64,000 nucleotides of DNA from Collinsella sp. (GCA_019414345.1 DXMF01000026.1:1-64000), one strand, 5' to 3'; counted from the first letter of the stretch, positions 53,324 to 64,000 are shown. Numbers and translations are program-made. The notes: a model not told the origin generated them from the sequence alone.

Positions 53324-53358
53324 ACCGCCACAAAGGGATAGACACCTTTGTGGTGGTT
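53324..53358. terminator. CAAAGGG-type hairpin after murT-gatD
   Basis: CCGCCACAAAGG pairs imperfectly with CCTTTGTGGTGG and is followed by TTTT. It lies just after the stop codon. It shares the CCACAAAGG core with the dispersed palindromes in the window. Confidence 0.6.
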
Positions 53359-53535
53359 TTGACCCGTCCCAGCGGTTTGTCTCAATCTGTAACATCTAGA
53401 CCGTTAAAAGTCGTCTTACTGTTACAGAATGAGATGTTTGAAGATCGGGATAGAAAGTCGGCTCCTGTGTGGTGGTTTTCCAGTTTGCCAACGATATACG
53501 CGCCGGCAAAAAAGTCTGCTATACTCTTTCCCGCT

Positions 53536-53612
53536 GTCCCCATCGTCTAGCGGCCAAGGACGCCACCCTTTCAAGGTGGATATCGCGGGTTCGAATCCCG
53601 CTGGGGGCACCA
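53536..53612 (+). tRNA. tRNA-Glu (UUC)
   Basis: The cloverleaf is complete: acceptor GTCCCCA/TGGGGGC, D-arm, anticodon stem CCACC-CTTTCAA-GGTGG with anticodon TTC, T-arm CGGGTTCGAATCCCG, and encoded CCA at 53610-53612. Confidence 0.97.
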
Positions 53613-53624
53613 CAGAATCTAAGA

Positions 53625-53655
53625 AGCCCGTTACCAATTCGGTAGCGGGCTTTTT
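53625..53655 (+). terminator. intrinsic terminator of tRNA-Glu
   Basis: AGCCCGTTACC-AATTC-GGTAGCGGGCT followed by TTTT, beginning 13 bases after the tRNA. Confidence 0.88.
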
Positions 53656-53712
53656 GCTACCCATACGCCGGGATTCGAACCCGACAGGGTGCGGATCCCG
53701 GCACCATCGCAA

Positions 53713-53942
53713 GGCCTGTGGGCAAAAAATGGCAAATATGAGTACTGTTACCGATTTAGTAACAGCGAATTCGGCCTTTTAGATGGCGAATCAGATGTCA
53801 AATCAACGACCTAGTGCTCAGATTGGGCCCGACCTCAGCTATATACCTGGACATATGTGGTCTAACTCGGCAAAAACTGCCATTTTGATATGGAACTAGT
53901 TTAGTGACGGTACTCATATTTGACGTTTTTTGTCCACGGCCC
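53713..53942. repeat. 230-bp element with about 38-bp terminal inverted repeats
   Basis: The left end (53713-53751) and the reverse complement of the right end (53904-53942) share CAAATATGAGTAC exactly and about 80 percent overall (GGCC-GTGG-CAAAAAA core). The interior holds a CTGTTAC/GTAACAG hairpin and no gene. This is the structure of a miniature non-autonomous element. It is placed between tRNA-Glu and the glutamine synthetase terminator. Confidence 0.65.
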
Positions 53943-53997
53943 CTTATTGCGTGGGCGATTCAGTTGCAAAACGGACTCCAAAGCGTCCTTCGCAAAC

Positions 53998-54031
53998 AAA
54001 AGCCGGGGCCCGCGCGATGCGGACCCCGGCT
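53998..54031 (-). terminator. intrinsic terminator of glutamine synthetase
   Basis: On the minus strand AGCCGGGGTCC pairs with GGGCCCCGGCT and is followed by TTTTGTTTG. Confidence 0.85.
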
Positions 54032-54060
54032 CAATACTGTAACGATATGTCAGTTACGCT

Positions 54061-56148
<2,088 letters not shown>

Positions 56149-56575
56149 ACGGAACTCCCTTCGTATCGGCACCGCGTGAGAAGCGGTGTTGATTACTAAC
56201 GAACGAGCCATAGATTAGGCTCGTCGTGTTTCCGCAACATTACCGTTATGTTGCTGTCACGAAACCAATCAATGAGGTTACCGCATCGCGGCGGCGTTGC
56301 CGCCCTCAACAGCCAATCAACTGTATAAATTGCAGACCTCTCCCCATGGTTTAAGGGTAGTCAATTTGGGATGGGGCTCAATTAACTGGTATTTCGCATC
56401 AGATACCAGTCTTTATAGCCCGTGTCAAAATGAGCCGCTCTGCTATAGGAAATGCCGATAGCAAGGCATCTTTGATTGGTATCCCCCAAATAGTGAGTGA
56501 AACTCCACCGTGGCACAGTGGTGCTGTAGAATCCTTACAACACATCACACTATTACGTATCTAGAGGAGCACGAT
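56149..56575. promoter_or_regulatory. divergent glnN-metF intergenic region with two dyads
   Basis: GCAACAT-7 nt-ATGTTGC (56234-56254) lies near the glnN start, and ACTGGTAT-10 nt-ATACCAGT (56385-56410) lies midway. A hairpin ATGCC/GGCAT is also present closer to metF. I see no SAM or cobalamin riboswitch core, so regulation is more likely by DNA-binding proteins. Confidence 0.5.
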
Positions 56576-57448
56576 ATGCGCGTCGACGAGGTTTTTAAGC
56601 AGGCAGCATCCCAGGGCACTGCACCCGTTTCGTTTGAGATGTTCCCGCCCAAGGGCGAGCTTACCCTCGACACGGCTCACGAAGTGGCAGGCAATCTGTG
56701 CAAGCTTTCGCCGAGCTTTGTCTCGGTCACCTGCTCGGCTGGCGGCTCGGGCAACGGCGCCACCACCGCCCCCATCGCGCATATGATTACGAGCGAATTC
56801 GATACGCCCTCGGTGGCGCACCTCACCTGTGTGGGCCGTACCCACGCCGATATCGCCGCCAAGATCGATGAGTACCGCACCGCCGGCGTGGAAAACATCC
56901 TGGCCCTGCGTGGCGATCTCCCTGCCGGCGCGACCGAGGACGACAAGCCCGCCTCCGACTACGCCTACGCCCGCGACCTCATCCCCGAGCTCGTCGACGC
57001 CGGCTTTTGCGTGGGTGCCGCAGCCTACCCCGAGGGCCACATTGCCTGCGAGGATCTCAACCTCTCGGTCGAACACCTCAAGCAAAAACAGGACGCCGGC
57101 GCGAGCTTCTTTGTGACGCAGCTCTTCTTTGATAACGAGTGCTTCTATCGTTTTCGCGAGCTTGCCGACAAGGCCGGCATCACCGTGCCCATTACCGCAG
57201 GTATCATGCCGTTTATGGGCAAGTCGCAGATCAGCCGCATGGTCTTTATGTGCGGCGCGTCACTGCCCTCCCCCGTCATCAAGATTCTCGCCAAGTACGA
57301 GAACGACCCCGAGAGCCTGCAGGCAGCCGGTGTAGATTATGCCGCCCGTCAGCTTTGCGACCTCAAGGAGCACGGCGCCGACGGTCTGCACCTGTACACT
57401 ATGAATCGTCCTGCAATCGCCGCGACCATTATGGAGCGCCTGGGGTAA
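56576..57448 (+). CDS. metF: methylenetetrahydrofolate reductase
   Basis: A 290-aa FAD-dependent enzyme making 5-methyl-THF for methionine synthesis. It has VSFEMFPPKGE, SVTCSAGGSG, LALRGDLP, DAGASFFVTQLFFDN and ITAGIMPFM. GAGGAG precedes the ATG. It overlaps the next gene by TAATG and is first in a three-gene methionine operon. Confidence 0.95.
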   Translation: MRVDEVFKQAASQGTAPVSFEMFPPKGELTLDTAHEVAGNLCKLSPSFVSVTCSAGGSGNGATTAPIAHMITSEFDTPSVAHLTCVGRTHADIAAKIDEYRTAGVENILALRGDLPAGATEDDKPASDYAYARDLIPELVDAGFCVGAAAYPEGHIACEDLNLSVEHLKQKQDAGASFFVTQLFFDNECFYRFRELADKAGITVPITAGIMPFMGKSQISRMVFMCGASLPSPVIKILAKYENDPESLQAAGVDYAARQLCDLKEHGADGLHLYTMNRPAIAATIMERLG

Positions 57449-58236
57449 TGGAAAAACCGCACATCGATACAACCGCTGTCGAAGTGCCGGCTGACCTTGC
57501 GTCGCCGGCGCTCTACCGTATCGATGATGCCCACCATCCCCGCGTCGACCGTGCCGAAATGTTGCGCTATCTGGGCTACGGCGGTCAGCAGATTGAGCCC
57601 GAGCTGTCGCAGCGTATTGAGCTTGTCGTTGAGCGTCTGGAACTGGACATTGAGCCCCGTGGCGTGCGCCGCGCATTTGCCATCGATGCCATGGGCGTGG
57701 ACGAGCAGGGAGAGCCTTGCATTCGCTTGGTCGGCACCAACGTTGAGCTGCGTGGTCGCGATATCTATCGCCATCTCAAAGACGCCCGCTTTGCCGCGCT
57801 CATGGCATGCACACTCGGCATGGACGCAGAGCGTCGTCTGCGCACCACAGGAGCCCAGCAGCCCCTGGAGGGAGCCGTGCTCGACGCCGCATGCTCCGCC
57901 TATGTAGAAGCCGCCGTCGAGCAGATGGACCAGCAGGTCAAGGCTGCGGCCGCCGCACACGGACTCGCCGGTAACTGGCGCTTCAGTCCCGGCTACGGCG
58001 ACTGTCCGCTTACGGCCCAGCGCTCAATCGTGGCTGCACTCAACGCCACGCGACTCATCGGGCTTACCGTCACACCCACCAGCCTGCTCATGCCCACCAA
58101 GAGCGTGACCGCGGTGATCGGTCTGTTCGACGGCGAGGTCCACGACGCCCAGAGCCGCCCCACCTGCAATATCTGCCGCATGCGCGAGCACTGTCGCTTC
58201 CGCGCCGCCCACACCACCTGCTATTCCAGCCATTAG
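57448..58236 (+). CDS. stand-alone methionine synthase reactivation domain protein
   Basis: A 262-aa protein equivalent to the C-terminal AdoMet-binding activation domain of MetH, which re-methylates oxidised cobalamin. The core RFSPGYGDCPLTAQRSIVAA and LTVTPTSLLMPTKSVTAVIG match that domain. The C-terminus adds CNICRMREHCRFR, a cysteine cluster common in anaerobe versions. It supplies the domain missing from the adjacent MetH. Confidence 0.9.
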   Translation: MEKPHIDTTAVEVPADLASPALYRIDDAHHPRVDRAEMLRYLGYGGQQIEPELSQRIELVVERLELDIEPRGVRRAFAIDAMGVDEQGEPCIRLVGTNVELRGRDIYRHLKDARFAALMACTLGMDAERRLRTTGAQQPLEGAVLDAACSAYVEAAVEQMDQQVKAAAAAHGLAGNWRFSPGYGDCPLTAQRSIVAALNATRLIGLTVTPTSLLMPTKSVTAVIGLFDGEVHDAQSRPTCNICRMREHCRFRAAHTTCYSSH

Positions 58237-58246
58237 GAGCTCATCG

Positions 58247-60805
58247 ATGTTTACTCCGCTTATCACTCACGATCTGGACGGCGCCGCGCTGGCGGCGCCC
58301 GTTGATGCCGCACGCCGCAATGGCGCTGCATACAAGACGCGCACGATCGACGACCTTCGCGTTAAGGACGATCGCCTGCGCGCCGCCATCGAGGGCACGG
58401 GACACCTGCTGTTCGACGGCGGCATGGGCACCATGCTGCAGGCGGCCGGCATGAAGGCCGGCGCTCTGCCCGAGCTGCTCAACTTTGAGGAGCCCCAGGT
58501 CATTACCGACATTCAGCGACAGTACGTCGAGGCCGGCTGCGACGTGATCACCGCCAACACCTTTGGCGCCAACGCCCACAAGCTCGATGGCGCCGCTACC
58601 GTGGCAGATGTCTTTGCCGCCGCTGCCGCCTGTGCCCGCGAGGCCGGCGCCCGCTACGTCGCCGGTGACATCGGCCCCATCGGCGCGTTGCTTCGCCCCT
58701 TGGGTACCCTCAGCTTTGACGAGGCCTACGACCTCTTTGCCGAGGAAGTGCGCGCAGGCGTCGCCGCGGGTGTGGACCTCTTTATTATCGAGACTATGAC
58801 CGACCTGGCCGAGATCAAGGCGGCGGTCCTCGCCTGCCGCGAGAACTCCGACCTGCCCGTCTTTGCCACCATGACCTTCGAGGAAGACGGTCGCACCTTC
58901 CTGGGAACGAGTCCCGAGGTCGCCGCCATCACGCTTGACGCCATCGGCGCCGACGTTTTGGGCATCAACTGCAGCCAAGGACCGGCCGAGCTCCGGGGAC
59001 TCGCCGCACGTATGCTCACCGTTACCGACAAGCCTGTTATGGTGCAGGCCAATGCAGGACTCCCCCATGTGGACGACGACGGCAACACCGTCTTTGATAT
59101 CCAAGCCCCCGAATACGCCGAGGCCGTCGCCGGCATGATCGCCGACGGCGTGAGCGTCGTGGGCGGTTGCTGCGGCACCACGCCGGCGCACATGGCGGCC
59201 TTGCGCACGCTTATCGATAACCACACGCCCAGCCCGCGCCACCGCAAGCCCAGTATGTCGGTCACGAGCGCCCAAACGGTCGTGGACCTTCCCTGCGACG
59301 GCCACAAGATCGCCGTCATCGGCGAGCGCATCAACCCCACCGGCAAAAAGCGCCTGCAGCAGGCCCTGCGCGACGGCGACCTGGACTACGTTGTGAGCCA
59401 GGGCATCAGCCAGCAGGAACAGGGCGCCGACATTCTGGACGTCAACGTGGGCCTGCCCGAGATCGACGAGGTCAAGATCATCCAACAGGCGACCGAACAG
59501 CTCCAGGGGTCCACGCTGCTGCCGCTGCAGATCGACTCCACCGACCCCGCAGCCGTCGAGGCCGCCGTGCGCCGCTACGCCGGCAAGCCCATCATCAACT
59601 CGGTCAATGGCAAGCAGCAGATCATGGACGAGATCTTCCCGCTGGTCGCCCACTACGGCACCAACGTTGTCGGCCTTACGCTCGACGAAGGCGGCATCCC
59701 CGATTCCGCCGAGGCTCGCTTCGCCATCGCCGAGCACATCGTGGCCGAGGCCGCCCGTTACGGCATCGGACCGGACCGCATCCTCATCGACTGCCTGGTC
59801 ATGACCGCCTCGACCAATCAACGCCAGGCCGAGCAGATCCTACGCGCCATGTCCCTGTGCAAGGAGCGTCTGGGCGTCAAATGCGCGCTCGGCGTGTCGA
59901 ACATCAGCTTTGGCCTGCCTGCCCGCCCGCTGCTGGGCTCGGTCTTTTTGGCTGCCGCTTTTGGCGCGGGTCTGGACGCCCCCATCATGAACCCGGGCTC
60001 CAAGCGCTTTATGGATACCGTCTACAGTTATCGCGTCCTGAGCGTTGAGGACGAGGGCTCGACCGGATACATCGAGCGCTACGCCGGTTGGACCGATCCG
60101 TATAAGATCGCCGCAAACCCGGCAGCAGCTCAGGCCGCATCGAGTGATGCCGCGCCTGCCGCGGGCACCGCCGGCACCGACGGCAACGACGACCCGATTC
60201 GTCGCATGGTCGTCTCGGGCCGCAAAGGCGAGATCGCTGCCGAGACCGAGCGTCTGCTGGCAGACCACGACGCCATGGACCTCATCAACAATCACTTTAT
60301 CCCCGCCCTCGACGAGGTTGGCGTTCTCTTTGACCAGGGCAAGTTCTTCTTGCCGCAGCTTATGGCCTCGGCCGAGGCAGCGCGTGTGGGCTTCGACACC
60401 ATCAAGCGCCTGATGCCCGCCGGCGAGATCGCCGACAAGGGCAAGATCTGCGTGGCCACCGTCAAGGGCGACATCCACGACATTGGCAAGAACATCGTCA
60501 AGATGCTGCTCGACAACTACGGCTATACCGTCTTTGACCTGGGCCGCGACGTCGATCCGCAGGAGGTACTCAAGACCGTCAAGGAGCGCGATATCAAACT
60601 CGTCGGCCTCTCGGCGCTTATGACTACCACGGTCGTCGCCATGGAAGAGACCATCAAGTTGCTCCATGCCGAGGTTCCGGGCGTCAAGATCATCGTAGGC
60701 GGCGCCGTACTCACCCCCGAATACGCCAAGCAGATCGGCGCGGACTACTACGCCAAGGACGCCGCCGAAAGCGCTCGTATTGCCGAAGAGGTCTTTGGGC
60801 AGTAA
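58247..60805 (+). CDS. metH: cobalamin-dependent methionine synthase without activation domain
   Basis: An 852-aa MetH core. Residues about 45-330 are the homocysteine domain (DGGMGTMLQAAG, zinc cysteines in VGGCCGTTPAHM). Residues about 350-610 are the methyl-THF domain (IGERINPTGKKRL, DINVGLPEID-like DVNVGLPEID). Residues about 640-852 are the B12 cap and Rossmann domains with D742-x-H744-x-x-G (KGDIHDIGKN). The fourth, activation domain is encoded by the preceding gene. AGGAG lies before the ATG. Confidence 0.95.
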   Translation: MFTPLITHDLDGAALAAPVDAARRNGAAYKTRTIDDLRVKDDRLRAAIEGTGHLLFDGGMGTMLQAAGMKAGALPELLNFEEPQVITDIQRQYVEAGCDVITANTFGANAHKLDGAATVADVFAAAAACAREAGARYVAGDIGPIGALLRPLGTLSFDEAYDLFAEEVRAGVAAGVDLFIIETMTDLAEIKAAVLACRENSDLPVFATMTFEEDGRTFLGTSPEVAAITLDAIGADVLGINCSQGPAELRGLAARMLTVTDKPVMVQANAGLPHVDDDGNTVFDIQAPEYAEAVAGMIADGVSVVGGCCGTTPAHMAALRTLIDNHTPSPRHRKPSMSVTSAQTVVDLPCDGHKIAVIGERINPTGKKRLQQALRDGDLDYVVSQGISQQEQGADILDVNVGLPEIDEVKIIQQATEQLQGSTLLPLQIDSTDPAAVEAAVRRYAGKPIINSVNGKQQIMDEIFPLVAHYGTNVVGLTLDEGGIPDSAEARFAIAEHIVAEAARYGIGPDRILIDCLVMTASTNQRQAEQILRAMSLCKERLGVKCALGVSNISFGLPARPLLGSVFLAAAFGAGLDAPIMNPGSKRFMDTVYSYRVLSVEDEGSTGYIERYAGWTDPYKIAANPAAAQAASSDAAPAAGTAGTDGNDDPIRRMVVSGRKGEIAAETERLLADHDAMDLINNHFIPALDEVGVLFDQGKFFLPQLMASAEAARVGFDTIKRLMPAGEIADKGKICVATVKGDIHDIGKNIVKMLLDNYGYTVFDLGRDVDPQEVLKTVKERDIKLVGLSALMTTTVVAMEETIKLLHAEVPGVKIIVGGAVLTPEYAKQIGADYYAKDAAESARIAEEVFGQ

Positions 60806-60830
60806 CACAACGGAAACAACCGAGCACCAA

Positions 60831-60868
60831 AACGTGCCGCACGCGCCACTTGGCACGTGCGGCACGTT
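60831..60868. terminator. perfect 13-bp-arm hairpin between metH and the DUF711 gene
   Basis: AACGTGCCGCACG and its exact complement enclose 12 bases. Only a short AT-rich tail follows, so it is either a weak terminator or a leader element of the next gene. Confidence 0.55.
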
Positions 60869-60913
60869 AGAATAGATAAGACTATGCTCGTTTTGGCAGA
60901 TAGGAGCGCAAGG

Positions 60914-62278
60914 ATGGCGATCACGCCCGCAGAAATCGCGGAAACCCGCGGCATGGTTGAGGAACAGAACCTCGACATCAGGACCATCACCATGGGTGTT
61001 TCGCTCATGGGTTGCGGTGACGAGAACCTCGACCGCATGTGCACGAAGATCTACGACCACGTGACGCACACGGCTGAGCATCTGGTCGAGACCGCCGAGA
61101 ACCTCGAGCGCGAGTACGGTATCCCCATCGTCAACAAGCGCGTTTCCGTCACCCCGGTGGCGCAGATCGCCGCGTGCTGCAAGGATGAGGACCTCACCCC
61201 CATCGCGCATGCCCTCGACCGCGCGGCCGAGACGCTCGGCATCGATTACCTGGGCGGCTTCTCCGCACTCGTCCAGAAGGGCATCGGCGACGCCGACCGC
61301 CGCGTCATCCAGTCCATCCCCCAGGCGCTCGCCACCACGAGCCGCGTCTGCTCCAGCGTCAACGTCGCCAGCCTGCGCGCCGGCATTAATATGGACGCCG
61401 TGCTTATGGCCGCCCAGACCATCATCGATGCCGCTAAACTCACGGCCGACCAGGATTCCGTCGGCGCTTCCAAGTTTGTCTGCTTTGCTAACATGGTCGA
61501 GGACTCCCCGTTTATGGCGGGCGCCGTCCACGGCGGTGGCGAGGCCGACGCCGTCATCAACGTAGGCGTCTCGGGCCCCGGCGTTATGGCCGCAGCCCTG
61601 GAGACGCTGCCCGATTCCGCATCGATGATGGAAGTCGCCGAAAAGATTAAGCAGACCGCCTTTAAGATCACCCGTGCCGGCGAGCTCATGAGCCGCGAGG
61701 CCGCCCATCGTCTGGGTGTCGAGAAAGGCATTGTCGACCTGTCGCTGGCTCCCACGCCTGCCATTGGCGACTCCGTCGCGCGCATCCTCGAAATCATCGG
61801 CGTGGGCACCTGCGGTGGCCCCGGCACGACCTGCGCGCTCGCCATGCTCAACGATGCCGTCAAGAAGGGCGGCGTCATGGCCAGCTCCAGCGTGGGCGGT
61901 CTCTCGGGCGCTTTCATCCCCGTGTCAGAGGACGCCGGCATGATCGCCGCCGTCGAAGCCGGCGCGCTTTCGCTCGAGAAGCTCGAGGCCATGACCTGCG
62001 TGTGCTCCGTTGGCCTGGACATGATCGCCATCCCCGGCGACACCCCGGTCGAGACCATCGCCGGCATTATCGCCGACGAGATGGCCATCGGCGTCATCAA
62101 CAACAAGACCACGGCCGTCCGCGTGATTCCCGCCATTGGCAAGGGCGTGGGCGACTGCGTCGAGTACGGCGGCCTATTTGGCCGTGCGCCTATCATGCCG
62201 GTGAACCCCAACGCCGGCACCGTGCTTGCCCACCGCGGTGGACGCTTCCCGGCGCCGCTGAACTCGCTCAAGAACTAG
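60914..62278 (+). CDS. DUF711 / PFL family (UPF0210) protein
   Basis: A 454-aa protein of the DUF711 family. It has a VNKRVSVTPVAQIA segment, FSALVQKGIGDADRRVIQSI, FANMVEDSPFMAGAVHGGGE, GGLSGAFIPVSEDAGMI, and ends AHRGGRFPAPLNSLKN. Structures show relatedness to glycyl radical (PFL) barrels, but no glycyl radical or activity is established. It usually sits next to an ACT-domain regulator; none is adjacent here. GGAG lies nine bases before the ATG. Confidence 0.9.
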   Translation: MAITPAEIAETRGMVEEQNLDIRTITMGVSLMGCGDENLDRMCTKIYDHVTHTAEHLVETAENLEREYGIPIVNKRVSVTPVAQIAACCKDEDLTPIAHALDRAAETLGIDYLGGFSALVQKGIGDADRRVIQSIPQALATTSRVCSSVNVASLRAGINMDAVLMAAQTIIDAAKLTADQDSVGASKFVCFANMVEDSPFMAGAVHGGGEADAVINVGVSGPGVMAAALETLPDSASMMEVAEKIKQTAFKITRAGELMSREAAHRLGVEKGIVDLSLAPTPAIGDSVARILEIIGVGTCGGPGTTCALAMLNDAVKKGGVMASSSVGGLSGAFIPVSEDAGMIAAVEAGALSLEKLEAMTCVCSVGLDMIAIPGDTPVETIAGIIADEMAIGVINNKTTAVRVIPAIGKGVGDCVEYGGLFGRAPIMPVNPNAGTVLAHRGGRFPAPLNSLKN

Positions 62279-62295
62279 CTGAGGGGGACTGGCGA

Positions 62296-62433
62296 GGAGC
62301 CCCGCCGCCGGGCGGCAGACATATAAGGTCGCCTGCTCGGACAGTCCTGACTCGCACGGAGAGCACATTAAGTGCTCTCCGGCTCGTGCGGAACTTGCGA
62401 TCGACCTTATATATTTGCCCTCCCCGGGGCTCC
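62296..62433. repeat. 138-base imperfect giant hairpin
   Basis: Nested stems GGAGCCCCG/CGGGGCTCC (62296/62425), ATATAAGGTCG/CGACCTTATAT (62321/62402) and CGGAGAGCAC/GTGCTCTCCG (62357/62372) close on a five-base loop. It follows the DUF711 gene. It is too large and mismatched for an ordinary terminator and may be a palindromic repeat element or a small RNA. Confidence 0.65.
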
Positions 62434-62598
62434 CGCACAACGGGACCTCGGTTGGGTTCTATCCCGGTTGCAGTCGCTTCGCTTCTGCTCCACTTTGCTG
62501 GTATGACGGTTTGGCGTTGGATCGGTTCTTTCTGATATATGCTGGTTGCGGCTCTTCTTTTGGGAGGAGTCGCTTTTTTGTTGCTAGGAGGTTGGCCC

Positions 62599-63486
62599 GT
62601 GGCTGATGGGGAGAATCGTTCTGAGCTGCTTTCCACAGATTGGAATCTGGAGTGGATGCGTCTGCAAGCTGATCGGCGGCGGGCTGACGATTCTTTTGAG
62701 TGGGATAAAAGGGCTCGGCATTTTCGGCCGTTGGAGACTGCCCCTTATGCTCGGGATTTTATAAAGCTGCTGGCGCTTGAGCCCGGCGAGTCGGTACTCG
62801 ATATGGGGTGCGGGGCTGGGTCGATTGCTATTCCGCTTGCTCAGGCTGGGCATCCTGTGATTGCTGCTGACTTTTCCCCTGCCATGTTGGGCACGCTTGA
62901 TGCTGGCATTGAGTACTATGGGCTCGAGGATCGCATTACGCCGCTTGAGCTTGCCTGGGACGATGACTGGGATTTGGTTGGACCGGTCGCGAAAGCGGTG
63001 GATGTTGCCTTTGCCAGTCGGTCGGTTACGACGACCAATCTAAAAGATGCGCTTGCCAAGCTCGACCGCACGGCTCGTCGGCGTTGTGCTGTCACGATGG
63101 TCGCCAACTCCAGCCCGCGTTATGATCTGCACTTGATGAACGCTATCGGCGCCTCGGTTACCTGCAGCAATGGCTTTGTGTACGCCTTCAACATCCTCAT
63201 TCAGATGGGTGCGTTGCCGCAGGTTACATACTTTGAATCGCCTCGTCGCGATACCTTCGATAGCCTTGAGGCAGGCGTGGCGGATTTTTCCCGTATGCTC
63301 GAGCATGGCAACGAGGATAAGATCGACCGCCTGCGCGACTATATCGCTCAGCACATGATCGAAAACCCCCATGCCGGCGAGCCGGGCTCCAAGGGCGTGC
63401 CGCAGGGGTGCTATATGCTCGACCATATCCGTAAGGTTCGCTGGGCGTTTATTGCATGGGAACCGGTCTCTGCGCCCAGCTCATAG
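62599..63486 (+). CDS. SAM-dependent methyltransferase
   Basis: A 295-aa class I methyltransferase with SVLDMGCGAGSIAIPLAQAG (motif I), VIAADFSPAMLGTL and FASRSVTTTN. Residues 1-60 are polar and helical. A GTG start at 62599 follows AGGAGG by seven bases; an ATG 20 codons upstream would add a hydrophobic leader and has no such site. The substrate is unknown. T-rich codon choices (for example GCT, CTT, GGG) set it apart from its neighbours. Confidence 0.85.
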   Translation: MADGENRSELLSTDWNLEWMRLQADRRRADDSFEWDKRARHFRPLETAPYARDFIKLLALEPGESVLDMGCGAGSIAIPLAQAGHPVIAADFSPAMLGTLDAGIEYYGLEDRITPLELAWDDDWDLVGPVAKAVDVAFASRSVTTTNLKDALAKLDRTARRRCAVTMVANSSPRYDLHLMNAIGASVTCSNGFVYAFNILIQMGALPQVTYFESPRRDTFDSLEAGVADFSRMLEHGNEDKIDRLRDYIAQHMIENPHAGEPGSKGVPQGCYMLDHIRKVRWAFIAWEPVSAPSS

Positions 63487-63644
63487 CCTGTTCGCAGCCC
63501 GCACCGCCCACTCACTCGGCATCCGCATTCTTTTTGAACTGGGCAAACGCGCTCCACACCGCGCCGTTCCTGCGCTATCGTGGGACAGCTCACGTAGATT
63601 AAGGCCCCGTCGCGGGGCGCCCCATACATAGAAAGCGAGAACCC

Positions 63645-63944
63645 ATGGCACTGACAGGAGCCCAGGTCAAGCAGCTTCGCAGCATGGCCCATCACCTCAA
63701 CCCCGCCATCATCATCGGTAAGTCCGATGTCAACGAGGGCACCGTCGAGCAGACGGTCGCCTACCTGGAGAAGCATGAGCTCGTTAAGTGCTCCGTGCTC
63801 GATGGCTCCAGCCTTTCCGCCCGCGAGGCCGCCGAAGAGCTCGCTGAGCGTTGCCACGCCGAGGTCGTCCAGGTCATCGGCCGCAAGTTCTCGCTGTATC
63901 GCGAGTCCTCGCGCAAGGACATCGAGAAGATCAAGCTCGTCTAA
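63645..63944 (+). CDS. yhbY: YhbY family ribosome-assembly RNA-binding protein
   Basis: A 99-aa CRM-domain protein (LTGAQVKQLRSMAHHLNPAI, IIGKSDVNEGTVEQTVAYLE, and VVQVIGRKFSLYRES with the GxxG-like loop). Homologues bind the pre-50S particle. GAGAACCC lies before the ATG. The 56 bases after it hold nothing recognisable. Confidence 0.92.
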   Translation: MALTGAQVKQLRSMAHHLNPAIIIGKSDVNEGTVEQTVAYLEKHELVKCSVLDGSSLSAREAAEELAERCHAEVVQVIGRKFSLYRESSRKDIEKIKLV

Positions 63945-64000
63945 GAGTCAATGATCCGGCGAACCAACACATAGCAAGCTTACGGGTGCCCAAGTACTTC

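Noticed and set aside
53666..53712. Possible tRNA 3' fragment on the minus strand (GGGTTCGAATCCCG arm)
   Set aside because: Only a T-arm-like sequence is present; no acceptor pairing, anticodon arm or CCA can be built.

Overview
The window looks like the chromosome of a high-GC, gut-associated Coriobacteriia, most like Collinsella. This is an inference from codon use, the sortase-anchored surface proteins with Coriobacteria-like tails, the MurT-GatD fusion, the DUF711 and multi-ferredoxin proteins, and type III glutamine synthetase. It cannot be confirmed without a database search. No rRNA, CRISPR array, transposase, integrase or phage structural gene is visible. One tRNA gene (Glu) is present. 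Layout: 0.3-9.3 kb holds a tRNA-dihydrouridine synthase, a membrane protein whose frame breaks at a run of nine C, a large ABC transporter, a DUF5714 protein, a GMP synthase lacking its glutaminase domain, and a LuxR-type regulator. 9.4-13.8 kb encodes a giant sortase-type surface protein. 14.1-18.4 kb is a type II topoisomerase pair. 18.6-21.6 kb has an AAA ATPase behind a triple operator-like repeat, a flavoprotein and an LPATG surface protein. 21.7-27.6 kb is an accessory block: a sirtuin remnant, HxlR/cupin, TetR with three tandem divergent sirtuins, and carboxymuconolactone decarboxylase-cupin/MerR. 27.7-38.3 kb is the most unusual region: a tandem genomic island at the 3' end of the full-length guaA. 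The terminal codons of guaA (I-E-W-E-stop) recur at 31.45 kb with synonymous changes and, in degraded form, at 28.23 kb. A 281-bp structured non-coding element with only two differences between copies sits next to the guaA end and again at 27.9-28.2 kb. It lies immediately upstream of a ToxN/AbiQ-like toxin candidate. In the left copy that toxin gene has been deleted between 12-bp direct repeats. The two segments carry a 737-aa glycine-zipper-like membrane protein of unknown function and a foreign-looking operon (methyltransferases, BAAT-type hydrolase, ATC hydrolase, broken ZIP transporter), plus decayed GyrI-like and AAA_14 genes. 38.3-48.5 kb returns to chromosomal genes: guaA, asparaginase, an XRE regulator with a 26-bp perfect palindrome, ychF, a four-cluster ferredoxin protein, two tandem GldA-type dehydrogenases and an iron alcohol dehydrogenase. 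49.0-53.3 kb is an operon of two helical-repeat proteins and a fused MurT-GatD lipid II amidating enzyme. 53.5-56.1 kb has tRNA-Glu, a small terminal-inverted-repeat element and glutamine synthetase III. 56.6-60.8 kb is the methionine pathway: metF, a separate methionine-synthase reactivation protein and a metH lacking that domain. The end carries a DUF711 protein, a methyltransferase and YhbY. Three reading-frame breaks fall in mononucleotide runs (C9, G6, A6). They could be phase variation, true decay or assembly error, and raw reads would decide.
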